Assembly: GCA_016711215.1 (NCBI GenBank)
Contig: JADJTL010000007.1
Location: 62,001 to 126,000, forward strand
Origin: Pseudomonadota bacterium
Lineage (GTDB): Bacteria > Myxococcota_A > Polyangia > GCA-2747355
DNA: 64,000 nucleotides
Direction of reading: 5' to 3'
Within the stretch, counting starts at the first letter, position 1. Every line of letters begins with the position of its first letter. The position numbers and the translations under genes are program-made. The notes below the pieces were generated by a model. It ran no database searches. It worked only from the letters and a program-made list of their open reading frames with translations, and was not told the origin of the DNA. This document shows, piece after piece, positions 51,503-60,366 of the stretch.

Positions 51503-52792
51503 CTACGGCGAGCGGCCGCCGACAAAGTTCTCCGGGGAAGAGCTTGGCGGAGCGTTGACAGGCCTCGCCCGCAGGCGATCGAGCGCGTGTCGGGCTTCAC
51601 GATGCAAGGGCGCTTTGGCACCCAGCTCGAGATAGCGTTGGTAGGCCCGCGTGGCGCCGTCGGGGTCGGCGAGCTCAGTCTCGCGCAGGCGAGCCAGGTC
51701 GAAGAGGGCCAGCTGGGCCCACGGGGTCTCGGGAAAGCGCGCGATCAGCGCCTCGAGCCGCGCGGCGGCATCCTTGGGCCGGTGCTGGGCCAGGGCCAGC
51801 TCGGATTGCAGATAGAGCTCACCCGCCACCGCCGGCGCGTCCGCAGGCACCGCCTCGGCGCTGGTTGAGGGCGAGGAGTTGGCAGGAGTGGTTCTGCCCT
51901 GGGTTGCTCGTGTCCGCCCCGGGCCAGGCGCTCGGCTCGTTAGCTCGGGGAAGGAGGCGAAGAGCGCGTGGTCGTCACGGCGCAGGGCGCTGAGAGAGAT
52001 CCGGCCACCGCTGATCCGGAGCTGCTGACCCGCCTGGATGGCATGTGCTTCCCCGCTAGGTAGCACGAAGCGGGTTGCGCCCTCCTGCACCCCCACGCGC
52101 GTGCTCTCTCCGTCCACGGCAACGAAGAAGACGGTTCCTGTGACATGAACGGCGCCAGCCGGCGTTTCCACGCGAACCACTTCGTCGAGCGCCCGGCCAT
52201 GCACGGCCACCACGGCGACGCCCTGCTCGACGGCGATGCGCTTTTTCTTGGCGCTGCTGTGGATGACGGCGATCCGAGCGTTCGCGCGGAAGGCCACGCG
52301 TACGCTGTGGCCCAGCGCAAAGCCCAGGGAGCGCGCTCCCTCGGCAATCACCGCGCGTTGCTCCCGAACAGCGAGCCGCCTGGCCGGACGAGCGGCCCCG
52401 CCAAGGGCAACGGCTAGCCGCTGCTCCTCGCTTCGAGGCTGGTGTCGCTGCAGCGAGGTCCACAACGCACGGCTCGCGAGAGTCACGCCGACCACCGAGG
52501 CCACCAGCAGCGCGATCGCCGGCGCCCAGCGACGTGGCACGCGCGCGGGTACCAGCTCGTCGCAGGCGCGCCCGATCAACAGGTTCGCCCGTCTGCGCGT
52601 TAGCGTCGCCGGCGCGGGCTGCGCGCGCGCTTGCTCAAGCGCACGACAGAGGAGCAGAAACTCCGCGTCTTCTTCCCCGCGCGGCCCGCGGCGCGAGTCG
52701 AGGCGCGTCCCCGCGGCGGCGTCCAAGTGGCCAGCAGCCCGCTCGAAGAGCGCGTCGACGTCTGGTCGGCCCGAAGGACGTGAGTCGGTCAT
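51503..52792 (-). CDS. FecR-domain protein with TPR-like C-terminus, probable anti-sigma or sigma regulator
   Basis: A 429-residue protein: a cytoplasmic N-terminus (1-85), one membrane helix (about 88-110; APAIALLVASVVGVTLASRALW), a FecR-type beta domain (about 125-270; ARIAVIHSSAKKKRIAVEQGVAVVAVHGRALDEVVRVETPAGAVHVTGTVFFVAVDGESTRVGVQEGATRF), a Ser/Thr/Pro linker and TPR-like helices (about 325-410; LYLQSELALAQHRPKDAAARLEALIARFPETPWA). It overlaps the ECF sigma gene by 4 nt, the arrangement expected of a sigma/regulator pair. Confidence 0.82.
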   Translation of the reverse strand: MTDSRPSGRPDVDALFERAAGHLDAAAGTRLDSRRGPRGEEDAEFLLLCRALEQARAQPAPATLTRRRANLLIGRACDELVPARVPRRWAPAIALLVASVVGVTLASRALWTSLQRHQPRSEEQRLAVALGGAARPARRLAVREQRAVIAEGARSLGFALGHSVRVAFRANARIAVIHSSAKKKRIAVEQGVAVVAVHGRALDEVVRVETPAGAVHVTGTVFFVAVDGESTRVGVQEGATRFVLPSGEAHAIQAGQQLRISGGRISLSALRRDDHALFASFPELTSRAPGPGRTRATQGRTTPANSSPSTSAEAVPADAPAVAGELYLQSELALAQHRPKDAAARLEALIARFPETPWAQLALFDLARLRETELADPDGATRAYQRYLELGAKAPLHREARHALDRLRARPVNAPPSSSPENFVGGRSP

Positions 52793-53385
52793 GCATGCCT
52801 CCCAGCGTTGCTCTCGAGGCGTTGCAGGGCAGCCGGTTGTCGCGGTTGCGGCAGAGCGACAGGCGCCGAGAGGTGCTCGCGAATGCGCAAGCGGGCCGTG
52901 CGCAGGCGCGTGCTCACGGTACCCTCCGGGATCTCGAGCAGTCGCGCGATCTCGCCGGTCGTGTAGCCCTCGAGGTCGCGCAACGTGAACACGACGCGCT
53001 GCTCGGGCGGAAGCTGATTCAGGCAGCGCTGCAAACGGCAGAGCTCGCTATGTGCCTCGGTGCGGGCATGACCGCGGTCGGAGTGCTGCGCCTCCTCGAT
53101 CGCGGGGGTGAGCGGGATGATCTTGCTGCGCGCGCGAAGGTGCGTCCAGGCGACGCGAATAGCGATGCGAGTCAGCCAGGTGCGAAACCGACAGTCACCG
53201 CGAAAGGTCTGCAACGATCGCACGGCCTCGATCAGCGCCTTCTGCGTCACGTCATCGAGCTCGCTGTCGGCGCCCAGCACACGCCAGGCGGCCTGGCGCA
53301 CCGCCCGCAGCTCCTGCCGCAGCAGTCGGTCCAACGCCCCGCGATCTCCGGCCTGGGCCCGCCGCAGCAGGCGTGCCTCCGTCAT
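52789..53385 (-). CDS. ECF-family RNA polymerase sigma factor
   Basis: A 198-residue sigma-70 family protein with only regions 2 and 4. Region 2: DDVTQKALIEAVRSLQTFRGDCRFRTWLTRIAIRVAWTHLR (about 43-83). Region 4: LNQLPPEQRVVFTLRDLEGYTTGEIARLLEIPEGTVSTRLRTARLRIREHL (about 122-172), with a standard helix-turn-helix. It is the middle gene of a three-gene operon read leftwards, overlapping both neighbours by ATGA junctions. It probably reads a regulon held in check by the FecR-like partner. Confidence 0.93.
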   Translation of the reverse strand: MTEARLLRRAQAGDRGALDRLLRQELRAVRQAAWRVLGADSELDDVTQKALIEAVRSLQTFRGDCRFRTWLTRIAIRVAWTHLRARSKIIPLTPAIEEAQHSDRGHARTEAHSELCRLQRCLNQLPPEQRVVFTLRDLEGYTTGEIARLLEIPEGTVSTRLRTARLRIREHLSAPVALPQPRQPAALQRLESNAGRHA

Positions 53386-54422
53386 CGACCGCCGAAGAGG
53401 GCGCCGACGGCCACAACCAACGTGCCCCTGACGCTGAAGTCAGCTTCCCCATAGAGGTTCACCGGTCCGGAGGCGTCGGAGTCGACGCGAAAGGCGACGT
53501 GCGCGGGGACCAGGGGCTGGCGCCAGCCGACTCGCACGATCGGACGCAGTCGGCCGGTGCCCATGCGGGCCTCGAGCCAGGGCAAGATATTCGCAGCCGC
53601 GGCGGTCTCGGTCAGCGGCGCTGCATTGTCGACCAGCACGATCGGCTTGCTCAGCTCGGCTTCGGCAGCGCAGCCGAACGCGAGGGTCAGACCCGGCCGT
53701 CGCCACAAATCAAAGCCGAGGGCCAGCCGGCCGACGAAGCCGGAGCCGGGTAGGACCGCGCGAGCATAGGCCGCCGCGGTACCGCCGGAGGAGGCCGTCC
53801 GCGCTCCCCCATTGACCCCGACGAAGCCGCCGGCGCCGAGGTCGAAGCTCCAACGCCCCGCCTGGTAGCCGCCGAGGAGCATCGCGCCGATGCGGAGGGC
53901 CGGCAGGTCGAGAAAGCCGCCTTCGGTGGTTGCTCCGACGCGCCACGGCGTGGGCCGACTCGGAGGCTCACTTGTGCTCACGAGCGTCGCTGCGGTCGGC
54001 GCCGGGATGGCGTCAACTGTCGGCATAGGCGCCGCCGCAGCGGGGGAGGGCGCGGGAACATCAGCGCTCGGCGTGGAGCTGGGCGAGGTGCTCTCCGCGA
54101 CAATCAGCGCCAGGTTGCGCACGAGGAGCTCGCCGGCCAGGTCCGAGCTCGGCAGGATTCGTACTGAGCGCGACGATCCGTGGCGGTGGCGGAGATCGAG
54201 GAGCAGCGCGCCGCCCGAGTCGTCCGCGCTATGGCTGAGGCGTACGTGCCAGAGGGCCGCTTCGGGCTGGGCCACCACGGTCACACCGCGCAGCGCTAGG
54301 GCGCGCTCCAAGGCCTCGGCCGGGATGGGCGCGTCGACGGAGAGGCTCACCCGCACCGCGTAGGCGGAGCACGGCAAGGCCAAGACCAGCCCAATCAGCA
54401 CGACCGTCAGCTTAGGTCTCAT
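53382..54422 (-). CDS. exported protein with outer-membrane beta-barrel-like C-terminus
   Basis: A 346-residue protein with a clean signal peptide (MRPKLTVVLIGLVLALPCSAYA). The N-terminal domain (about 23-110) has two strands and a helix and is followed by a Pro/Ser/Ala linker (110-150). The C-terminal 190 residues alternate hydrophobic/polar in short Gly- and aromatic-bounded strands (LRIGAMLLGGYQAGRWSFDLGAGGFVGVNGG, RPIVRVGWRQPLVPAHVAFRVDS) and end in GTLVVAVGALFGGR, like a small barrel. It is the first gene of the operon with the sigma factor and FecR protein, so it may sense or be the structural output of that pathway. No family name. Confidence 0.7.
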   Translation of the reverse strand: MRPKLTVVLIGLVLALPCSAYAVRVSLSVDAPIPAEALERALALRGVTVVAQPEAALWHVRLSHSADDSGGALLLDLRHRHGSSRSVRILPSSDLAGELLVRNLALIVAESTSPSSTPSADVPAPSPAAAAPMPTVDAIPAPTAATLVSTSEPPSRPTPWRVGATTEGGFLDLPALRIGAMLLGGYQAGRWSFDLGAGGFVGVNGGARTASSGGTAAAYARAVLPGSGFVGRLALGFDLWRRPGLTLAFGCAAEAELSKPIVLVDNAAPLTETAAAANILPWLEARMGTGRLRPIVRVGWRQPLVPAHVAFRVDSDASGPVNLYGEADFSVRGTLVVAVGALFGGR

Positions 54423-54563
54423 CGGATCCTCCCGGGAAAACTGCTCGTCCTGACAACGCGCTCGACGCCTCGCACGCCGAGCGCAGCGCTTCGCTCAGCG
54501 GTCGCGGGTCGCAATCGACCGGCAGCGCGCCCGAGCCACGGAACGCTGGTCGCCCAGCTCTCC

Positions 54564-55502
54564 TCATCGCGCGTGGTCGGCGTGCCACGGCCGGTGGACA
54601 CCGCGGCAGCGCGCCGGCCCTCGCCCGTTGCCGTTCTCGCCCTCCTCTCCCTGTTGTCGCGCCGTCGCTTCGCTTCGGCCCTCGCTCACGACGCTGGCGC
54701 GTTCGTCCGCAGCGCAGGGTCGATGGGCTGCGTCAGCGCCCGCTGCAACGCCCGCGTCGGCGCCGGCGGCAGGGTCATCGCCAGCCGCGCCGCCGGCCTG
54801 GAGGATGGGCCAAGGCGCGAGGATCAGCGTGCCGTGGACAGCGCAGACCTCATTTCGGGAAGCGCGGTAGATCTCAGTCGTACCGCTGATTTGCGCGCTG
54901 ATACACGGCCCGGTGGCCGAGAAGTCCTCGGCAGTGAGGGTCCATTCGAGGGGGCTGCCCCAGCTGAGCCACGGGCCCAGCCACGGGTCCAGCCACGGGT
55001 CCCGATCGGACGCATGAGACGCGTACCTGAGGGGGTGGAGCAGCGGGTCCACCCGATGCACCGCACCCAGGTAGGGCGCTGCGTCGGAGAGGTCGGCGAT
55101 GAAGTCGACGGACGAGGTCTCGGCGATATTGACCAGCGCGAGCGCGCCGTCGAGGCGTGCGGTGCGGTAGGCGGGGCCCAGCGCCAATGCCGATCGGGCG
55201 TAGGGCTGACCCTCGCAATCCAAGGACAGCGCAATCACCGATCGCAGCGCTCGCCCCGGCGTGAGGTCAATGCGAGAGGCGCTTCGGCTGCATTGATAGA
55301 GCACATCGCTGGGGTGCAGTGGGTCCTCGCCACCGCCAGCGCCTGGCTCGGACGGAAAGGCGAGCCCCCCGTCCCCCAACCAGCCAAAAGGCCCCCGTTC
55401 GAGTGGGATTTCGCGATAGGACTCGCCGCAGGCGCAAAGCGCTGCGGCCGCGACGGCGATGCCGGCTACGAACGGGTGCATCCCAACGGTTGAGCTCTTC
55501 AA
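54564..55502 (-). CDS. hypothetical lipoprotein
   Basis: A 312-residue protein I do not recognise. The TTG at 55502 is chosen as start because GAGGAGGG precedes it by 6 nt. It then begins MKSSTVGMHPFVAGIAVAAAALCACGESYREIP, a signal peptide ending in lipobox LCAC. The body is rich in Asp, Leu, Ser and Cys; residues near 170 carry a short (D/G)PWL repeat encoded by three 12-bp units at 54967-55002. The C-terminal 80 residues are Ala/Gly/Arg-rich and disordered, so the true end may be earlier if a frameshift exists. It is read leftwards toward the barrel/sigma operon. Confidence 0.6.
   Translation of the reverse strand: MKSSTVGMHPFVAGIAVAAAALCACGESYREIPLERGPFGWLGDGGLAFPSEPGAGGGEDPLHPSDVLYQCSRSASRIDLTPGRALRSVIALSLDCEGQPYARSALALGPAYRTARLDGALALVNIAETSSVDFIADLSDAAPYLGAVHRVDPLLHPLRYASHASDRDPWLDPWLGPWLSWGSPLEWTLTAEDFSATGPCISAQISGTTEIYRASRNEVCAVHGTLILAPWPILQAGGAAGDDPAAGADAGVAAGADAAHRPCAADERASVVSEGRSEATARQQGEEGENGNGRGPARCRGVHRPWHADHAR
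54967..55002. repeat. 12-bp in-frame tandem repeat, three units
   Basis: AGCCACGGGCCC, AGCCACGGGTCC and AGCCACGGGTCC at 54967, 54979 and 54991. On the minus strand they encode DPWL, DPWL and GPWL in the hypothetical lipoprotein. Confidence 0.85.
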
Positions 55503-56319
55503 GGCGAACCCTCCTCTTGGCGTCTTGATGCGGCTCTGGGGCCGTAGGGGATTAGTGGGGCCGCCCCGGGGCTTCTCATTGCGTCTTTCTTTCTCCACGG
55601 GTGAAAGGCGGTCGTTCCCAGCGACTGACACCCCTCGGCGCAAGCTGGCAAGCAAGCCGCGCGCCGGACCGACGGCGACGGCTACGCGCTCTCATCCGCG
55701 CGCCTCAAGGTCAGCGCGCGCGAAGTGCCGAGCACTGACCCGCGCGAGGACTCGCTTGCCGGGCCGCGCTAGCGCCCTTGAGCTTCGGTCGCAGCAGCGG
55801 AGGATCGGGCAGCGATTGGCGGTCCGCGAAAGGGCGTGACGCTAGGGGTCGGGTCCAACGCCATGAAGTGCGTCGAACGCCTTGGCCGCTGCCGGCGCCC
55901 CGCTGCTCAGCATCTGCTCGCCCTGCGCGCACCAGCTCAGCATGCCGAGGCGGGCTGACCCCATCGTGGAGCCATCCGACCCCGCCGCGGGGCGTCTTGG
56001 CAGCCCCTTGATCGCTCGCTCCCGTCGGCAGCCAAGGGACTGCGGCCCGAGGTTTGCGTCGCGAAGCCCACCCATCGCAGCACCATGGCCGCGTTTCCGC
56101 TTTCGTTGCCCTCGGGACGAGGCTCCACACCTCGCTTGGGCCGCGATTAATCAACGGAGAGGCGATGTGTTTGGCTGTGCGCCGGTACAGGGCATCGCTC
56201 CGCGGGTCCACCTCGAGGCTGGTGCGGATCGTGCTTGCGCTGGAAGCACATCCACCGTGGGCCGCGTGCGATGGTGCGAGCTTCTTCCCGATTGAAGCTG
56301 CTTGAGAGGGGGCTTCCCC
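55503..56319. other. 817-bp region without a supported gene
   Basis: Open frames exist on both strands (for example 55711-56340 minus and 55882-56295 plus) but none has a ribosome site, family similarity or a coding-like residue mix. One stretch on the minus strand ending at 55842 (GEQMLSSGAPAAAKAFDALHG) reads as if coding and could be the tail of a degraded gene. The last 100 bp should contain the promoter of the large lipoprotein gene. Confidence 0.5.
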
Positions 56320-59300
56320 GTGCGATCTGTCGGTTACCACTTCCAGCTGCTTTCGCTGGCCTGTGTTTCAGCGCCGCTGCTTGGCGGCTGTGGTGGACCG
56401 GAGGTCGGGCCCGGGCCCTGGACCAAGCCCGTCGATACGGTTAGCCATACGGTTAGCCAATCGTCGACCGCTCCGTGGCGCCAGCCTTATGCCGGCACCA
56501 ACGCTAGCGGGGACGACGTGGTCGCTCTTTGGCAATTCGACGACGACGCCCCGCTCGCCGATGTGTCGGGCCACGGCCATGCCCTGCAGCTGCGAGGGGA
56601 GGGCCGCATCGTCGACGAGGGTCGCTTCGGATCGGGCCTCGCAGGCATTGCAGCGAGCTGCAGCAAGGATCGGCCGCAGGGGGCCCAGGCCGCCCTCGAC
56701 GCCCGCTTGACCCCCGCCGGCGCGTTCACGCTGGAAGCCTGGTTCGCGCTCGCACCAGGCGCCGACGCTGAAGCGGCCACCACGGCGATGATCCTCGACA
56801 ACAAGTACTACCACTACGAAAGCCAGCTGCCTGAGGCCAATCACGGCTACGCTTTCTTTCTGGCGCGCGACCGGGAGACTTGGATACCGACCGCCATGCT
56901 CGGCTACGGAGCCGACTCGGAGTCATTCCTCGGGTCCGCGAGCAGGCTGGAGCCCGGCACCTGGCATCACCTGGCCTTCAGCTACGATGGCCACGGTGTG
57001 GGGCGGTTCTATCTGGACGGCGTCGAAGGCCCGAAGACCAGCCATGCGGGCCGAGCGGCGCTCTCTCCAGCCCGCTACGGCCTCGTCGTCGGTGACCGCG
57101 TGGGCAGCTGTTATGTCGGCTTTCCGGGCACTCTGGACCAGGTGCGTGTCAGCCGCCACGCGCTGTCTTTTCACCACGACAGATTGGTCACCAAGGTCGC
57201 CGCTGGCCAACGCTCGGTATATCGGCGCATGGAGGGCAACGCTTCGCTGGAGTTCGTGGTGGCGGCGGAGTTCGGAGACCCGTCCCTGGTGTTGACGGAG
57301 GTCAAGCTCGAGCTCGCGCTCGGCCCGATTCGGAAGGTCTTCGTTCTTCCTGACCTGACGAGCACGGGCTCGCATTCGCTCAGCGTGCCGATCGACACTT
57401 CGCTGCGGCCGGGAAGCTATCAGCTGGCGCTGCGAACCTCCGCGCGCGCCAACGAGCAGTCCGTCAGCGAAGAGATCTCTCACGCGCTGCAGATCGTGGC
57501 CCGGCCCTTGGCGGGCGTGATGCCGGTGATCCTTTGGGGCTCGGGTGACCTCGACGCCGTGGCGGAGCTCGGCTTCACCCACAGCTTCGGCCCCGCGCTG
57601 GTCGACTACCAGGCTGTCTGGGACGCGGGTGCGCCACAGCCGACCCGCGTCGCCAACGAGACCGCGGTGCTGGACCAGCACCTGGCCAAGGGGATCGGCG
57701 TGGTTACCGATCTCAGCCCAGGCTACTGGCTCAACTACACCGCGCCCGAGGCGATCAGGGCGGCTGTGAAGCGGGTCGATAGAGACGGCAGGCCCTACGA
57801 CGAAGTGGGTGCCAACGCCGCCCTACCCGAGGCCCAGACCTTCGCCTGGAACGTGGGTGCGTCGTTGGCGCAGGGGCAGAGCGCCCATCCCGCGCTGCAG
57901 GCGCTCCTGATCAACACCGAGATGGCGGACTCCTCCAGCGTTTCGTTCAGCAAATACGACAAGGATGCCTTCAGTAGGCACGCCGGCTTTCCGATACCGT
58001 CCCAGGTGAGCCAGAAGACGGGCGTGCGCTACCAGGACATCGCGGGCTTTCCATCGAACCGCGTGATCGCCGACGAAGACCCGATCCTGACCTTCTACCG
58101 CTGGTTCTGGACAGTCGGCGACGGTTGGAACCCGCTGCACTCGCAGGTCGACGCCGGAATCAGGTCGACGGGCACAGAGCTCTTCACTTTCTACGACCCC
58201 GCCGTGCGCGCACCCAATATCTGGGGCAGCGGCGGCTCGGTCGATGTCATCTCACAGTGGACCTACACCTATCCCGATCCGCTGAAGATCGCCCAGGCGA
58301 CGGATGAGCTCTTCGCGATGGCCGAGGGCAGCAGCGGTCAGGGCGTGATGAAGATGACCCAGATCATCTGGTACCGGTCGCAGACGGCGCCGACGCTCCC
58401 CGACCGAGCGGAAGACCGCGCGGCATGGGAACAACAGCACCCGGATCCGGAGACCGTGCGCTTCATCACGATCGCACCAGACCAGCTGCGAGAGGCCTTC
58501 TGGAGCAAGATATCCCGACCGGTCAGGGGCATCATGTACCATGGCTGGGGCTCACTGGTTCCCGGGCAGACTGGCGCCTACACCTATACGCAGGCGGAAA
58601 CGCGCGACGTCCTTCGGGAGCTGATACGGGAGGTCGTGGTTCCGCTGGGTCCCACCCTGCTCCAGGTTCCCGCGGCCCCGAGCAGGGTGGCGCTGCTGCA
58701 GAGCTTTGCCTCTCAGGTCTTCGCCCAGCGGGGTACCTGGGGCTACAGCAACAGCTGGGAGGCCGACGCGCACCTGGTGCTGCAGTACGCGCAGCTGCAG
58801 CCTCGGATCGTCTTCGACCAGTCCATCGTCGACGGCGCGCTCGATTCAGTCGACGTGTTGGTCGCGCCCAATGCGGACGTCTTGACCAGGAGCGTATATT
58901 CCAAGATCGTGGCGTTTCGTGCCCGGGGCGGTCTGTTGGTGGCAGATGAGCACCTTTGCCCGGCTCTGACCGCCGATGTCCGCCTTAGGAGCGTGACCCG
59001 TAGCGGCAGGGCCGATCAGGATAAGGCGGCGCTGCAGCGGGAGGCGGGGGTCTTGAGAGAAGCGCTGAAAAAGGCCGTCGCGCGCTATGCCGACTCCTCG
59101 AACCCAGATGTCGTCGTGCACGCGCGCCGCTATCGGGACGCCGACTATCTGTTCGCGATCAACGATTCCCGTACCTTCGGCGACTACGTCGGCCACCACG
59201 GCTTGGTGATGGAGAAGGGGCTCTCGGCCACGGCGACGCTGCGCGTGGCCCGCTCCGGCGGCTACGTCTACGATCTGGTCACGCACTTGGCGCAGCCAGC

Positions 59301-59922
59301 GAGTGTGGCCGACTCGGCGCTGCAGATCCCGGCGTCGCTCGGGCCCGGCGGGGGCAGACTGCTGATGATCACGCCGTCGAAGATCGATGCCCTTACGATC
59401 GCCGCGCCGGCGAAGGTCACCGCCGGAGAGACGCTGACCGTGCAGGTCGCCGTGGTAGACGCCGCGGGCCAACCCATCGAGGCCATCGTGCCGCTTCGGG
59501 TGCAGCTCCTCGACCCACAGGGGAGCCCCGCCGAGTTCAGCGGCTACTACGGCGCCAAGGACGGGCGCTTGTCGCTGCCCCTTGACCTGGCGCGCAATGA
59601 TCCTGCGGGATCGTGGACGCTCCAGGTTCAGGAGCTCGCCAGCGGCAAGGAGGCCCGACGCACCCTCACCGTCGCGCAGGCGCCCGCGGCCGCCGGTGGG
59701 CAGACGAGCGTCGACGGTGGGGCGGGGGACGGAGACCCCGAGCGGGGCGCCGGGGGGAACGAGTCCGCGGGTGGATGCGGCGGAGGATGCGCCACGGGCC
59801 CTTGCGCCGCGGGGCTGGGAGGGCCAGCGTGGTGGGCTGCGATCATTCTGTCGATCGTGATCGTCTCGCGCAGACGAGAGCGGGTGACTGCGCGCCGAGG
59901 CGGTTCCGCACCTCGGCGCTAG
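56320..59922 (+). CDS. large surface lipoprotein with LamG domain, glycoside-hydrolase-like region and MYXO-CTERM-like tail
   Basis: A 1200-residue exported protein. GTG 56320 follows GAGAGGGGG by 7 nt and gives a lipoprotein signal (LACVSAPLLGGC, lipobox LGGC at about 21-24). Next come a LamG/concanavalin-A domain (about 65-285; DDVVALWQFDDDAPLADVSGHGH, GTWHHLAFSYDG), a strand-rich linker, a TIM-barrel-like region starting GVMPVILWGSGDLDAVAELGFTHSFG (about 395-790), a Rossmann-like domain (VDVLVAPNADVLTRSVYSKIVAFRARGGLLVADE) as in GH42-type trimerisation domains, and Ig-like modules. The tail has a Gly/Cys motif (GGCGGGCATGPC), a membrane helix and RRRER, the MYXO-CTERM layout. The enzymatic activity is unproven. 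Confidence 0.75.
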   Translation: MRSVGYHFQLLSLACVSAPLLGGCGGPEVGPGPWTKPVDTVSHTVSQSSTAPWRQPYAGTNASGDDVVALWQFDDDAPLADVSGHGHALQLRGEGRIVDEGRFGSGLAGIAASCSKDRPQGAQAALDARLTPAGAFTLEAWFALAPGADAEAATTAMILDNKYYHYESQLPEANHGYAFFLARDRETWIPTAMLGYGADSESFLGSASRLEPGTWHHLAFSYDGHGVGRFYLDGVEGPKTSHAGRAALSPARYGLVVGDRVGSCYVGFPGTLDQVRVSRHALSFHHDRLVTKVAAGQRSVYRRMEGNASLEFVVAAEFGDPSLVLTEVKLELALGPIRKVFVLPDLTSTGSHSLSVPIDTSLRPGSYQLALRTSARANEQSVSEEISHALQIVARPLAGVMPVILWGSGDLDAVAELGFTHSFGPALVDYQAVWDAGAPQPTRVANETAVLDQHLAKGIGVVTDLSPGYWLNYTAPEAIRAAVKRVDRDGRPYDEVGANAALPEAQTFAWNVGASLAQGQSAHPALQALLINTEMADSSSVSFSKYDKDAFSRHAGFPIPSQVSQKTGVRYQDIAGFPSNRVIADEDPILTFYRWFWTVGDGWNPLHSQVDAGIRSTGTELFTFYDPAVRAPNIWGSGGSVDVISQWTYTYPDPLKIAQATDELFAMAEGSSGQGVMKMTQIIWYRSQTAPTLPDRAEDRAAWEQQHPDPETVRFITIAPDQLREAFWSKISRPVRGIMYHGWGSLVPGQTGAYTYTQAETRDVLRELIREVVVPLGPTLLQVPAAPSRVALLQSFASQVFAQRGTWGYSNSWEADAHLVLQYAQLQPRIVFDQSIVDGALDSVDVLVAPNADVLTRSVYSKIVAFRARGGLLVADEHLCPALTADVRLRSVTRSGRADQDKAALQREAGVLREALKKAVARYADSSNPDVVVHARRYRDADYLFAINDSRTFGDYVGHHGLVMEKGLSATATLRVARSGGYVYDLVTHLAQPASVADSALQIPASLGPGGGRLLMITPSKIDALTIAAPAKVTAGETLTVQVAVVDAAGQPIEAIVPLRVQLLDPQGSPAEFSGYYGAKDGRLSLPLDLARNDPAGSWTLQVQELASGKEARRTLTVAQAPAAAGGQTSVDGGAGDGDPERGAGGNESAGGCGGGCATGPCAAGLGGPAWWAAIILSIVIVSRRRERVTARRGGSAPRR

Positions 59923-59971
59923 CCACCGAACCGGCCCCCGGGGGCCCTCGCAAGACAGAGCGCCGCGAGCC

Positions 59972-60003
59972 GAGGGGCCCATGCCGAGGGGCCCATGCCG
60001 AGG
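59972..60003. repeat. 14-bp tandem repeat, 2.3 units
   Basis: GAGGGGCCCATGCC at 59972 and 59986 is repeated exactly, with a partial third unit at 60000. Confidence 0.8.
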
Positions 60004-60262
60004 GGGCCGGAGGGTTTTGGCTACGGTTGCCGCGCGGCGGCTAGTGGCGCCGCCGCTGAGGCTTTGCGTGGGCCTTCGACCGCCGAGCCTTCGACCTGGG
60101 CGCGCTTCGAACCTGACCCTCCGAGTGGCGAGCATGTCCAACAGGGGCCCCGCTCGGGCCGTTGCGGCCGGGCCTCCGCACCCAGCAGAGGCGGCCGCCA
60201 TGACGCGCGCCGCGGGCATTGTCCTTGCGGTGGGAGTCGCGGACCCGCCGGGGTCGTCGGAG

Positions 60263-60327
60263 GCGCTGGATTGCGGCGCTGGATTGCGGCGCTGGATTGC
60301 GGCGCTGGATTGCGGCGCTGGATTGCG
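60263..60327. repeat. five perfect 13-bp tandem repeats upstream of fmt
   Basis: GCGCTGGATTGCG is repeated at 60263, 60276, 60289, 60302 and 60315 without mismatch. The block ends 39 nt before the fmt ATG. Confidence 0.95.
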
Positions 60328-60366
60328 GCTCGCCGGCATGGCTTGGAGCTGGTAGCGTGTCCGCCG

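Larger units (their letters stand above)
59923..60366. other. 444-bp intergenic region upstream of fmt
   Basis: It contains no supported gene. It starts with the 14-bp palindrome GGCCCCCGGGGGCC (59933-59946), a possible weak stem after the lipoprotein gene, then a 14-bp repeat and a 13-bp repeat, listed separately. The fmt promoter must lie here but I cannot place it. Confidence 0.5.

Noticed and set aside
55711..56340. 209-codon minus-strand open frame in the 817-bp gap
   Set aside because: Composition is not coding-like overall and there is no plausible start; a short coding-like patch near 55842-55950 is noted as possible remnant only.
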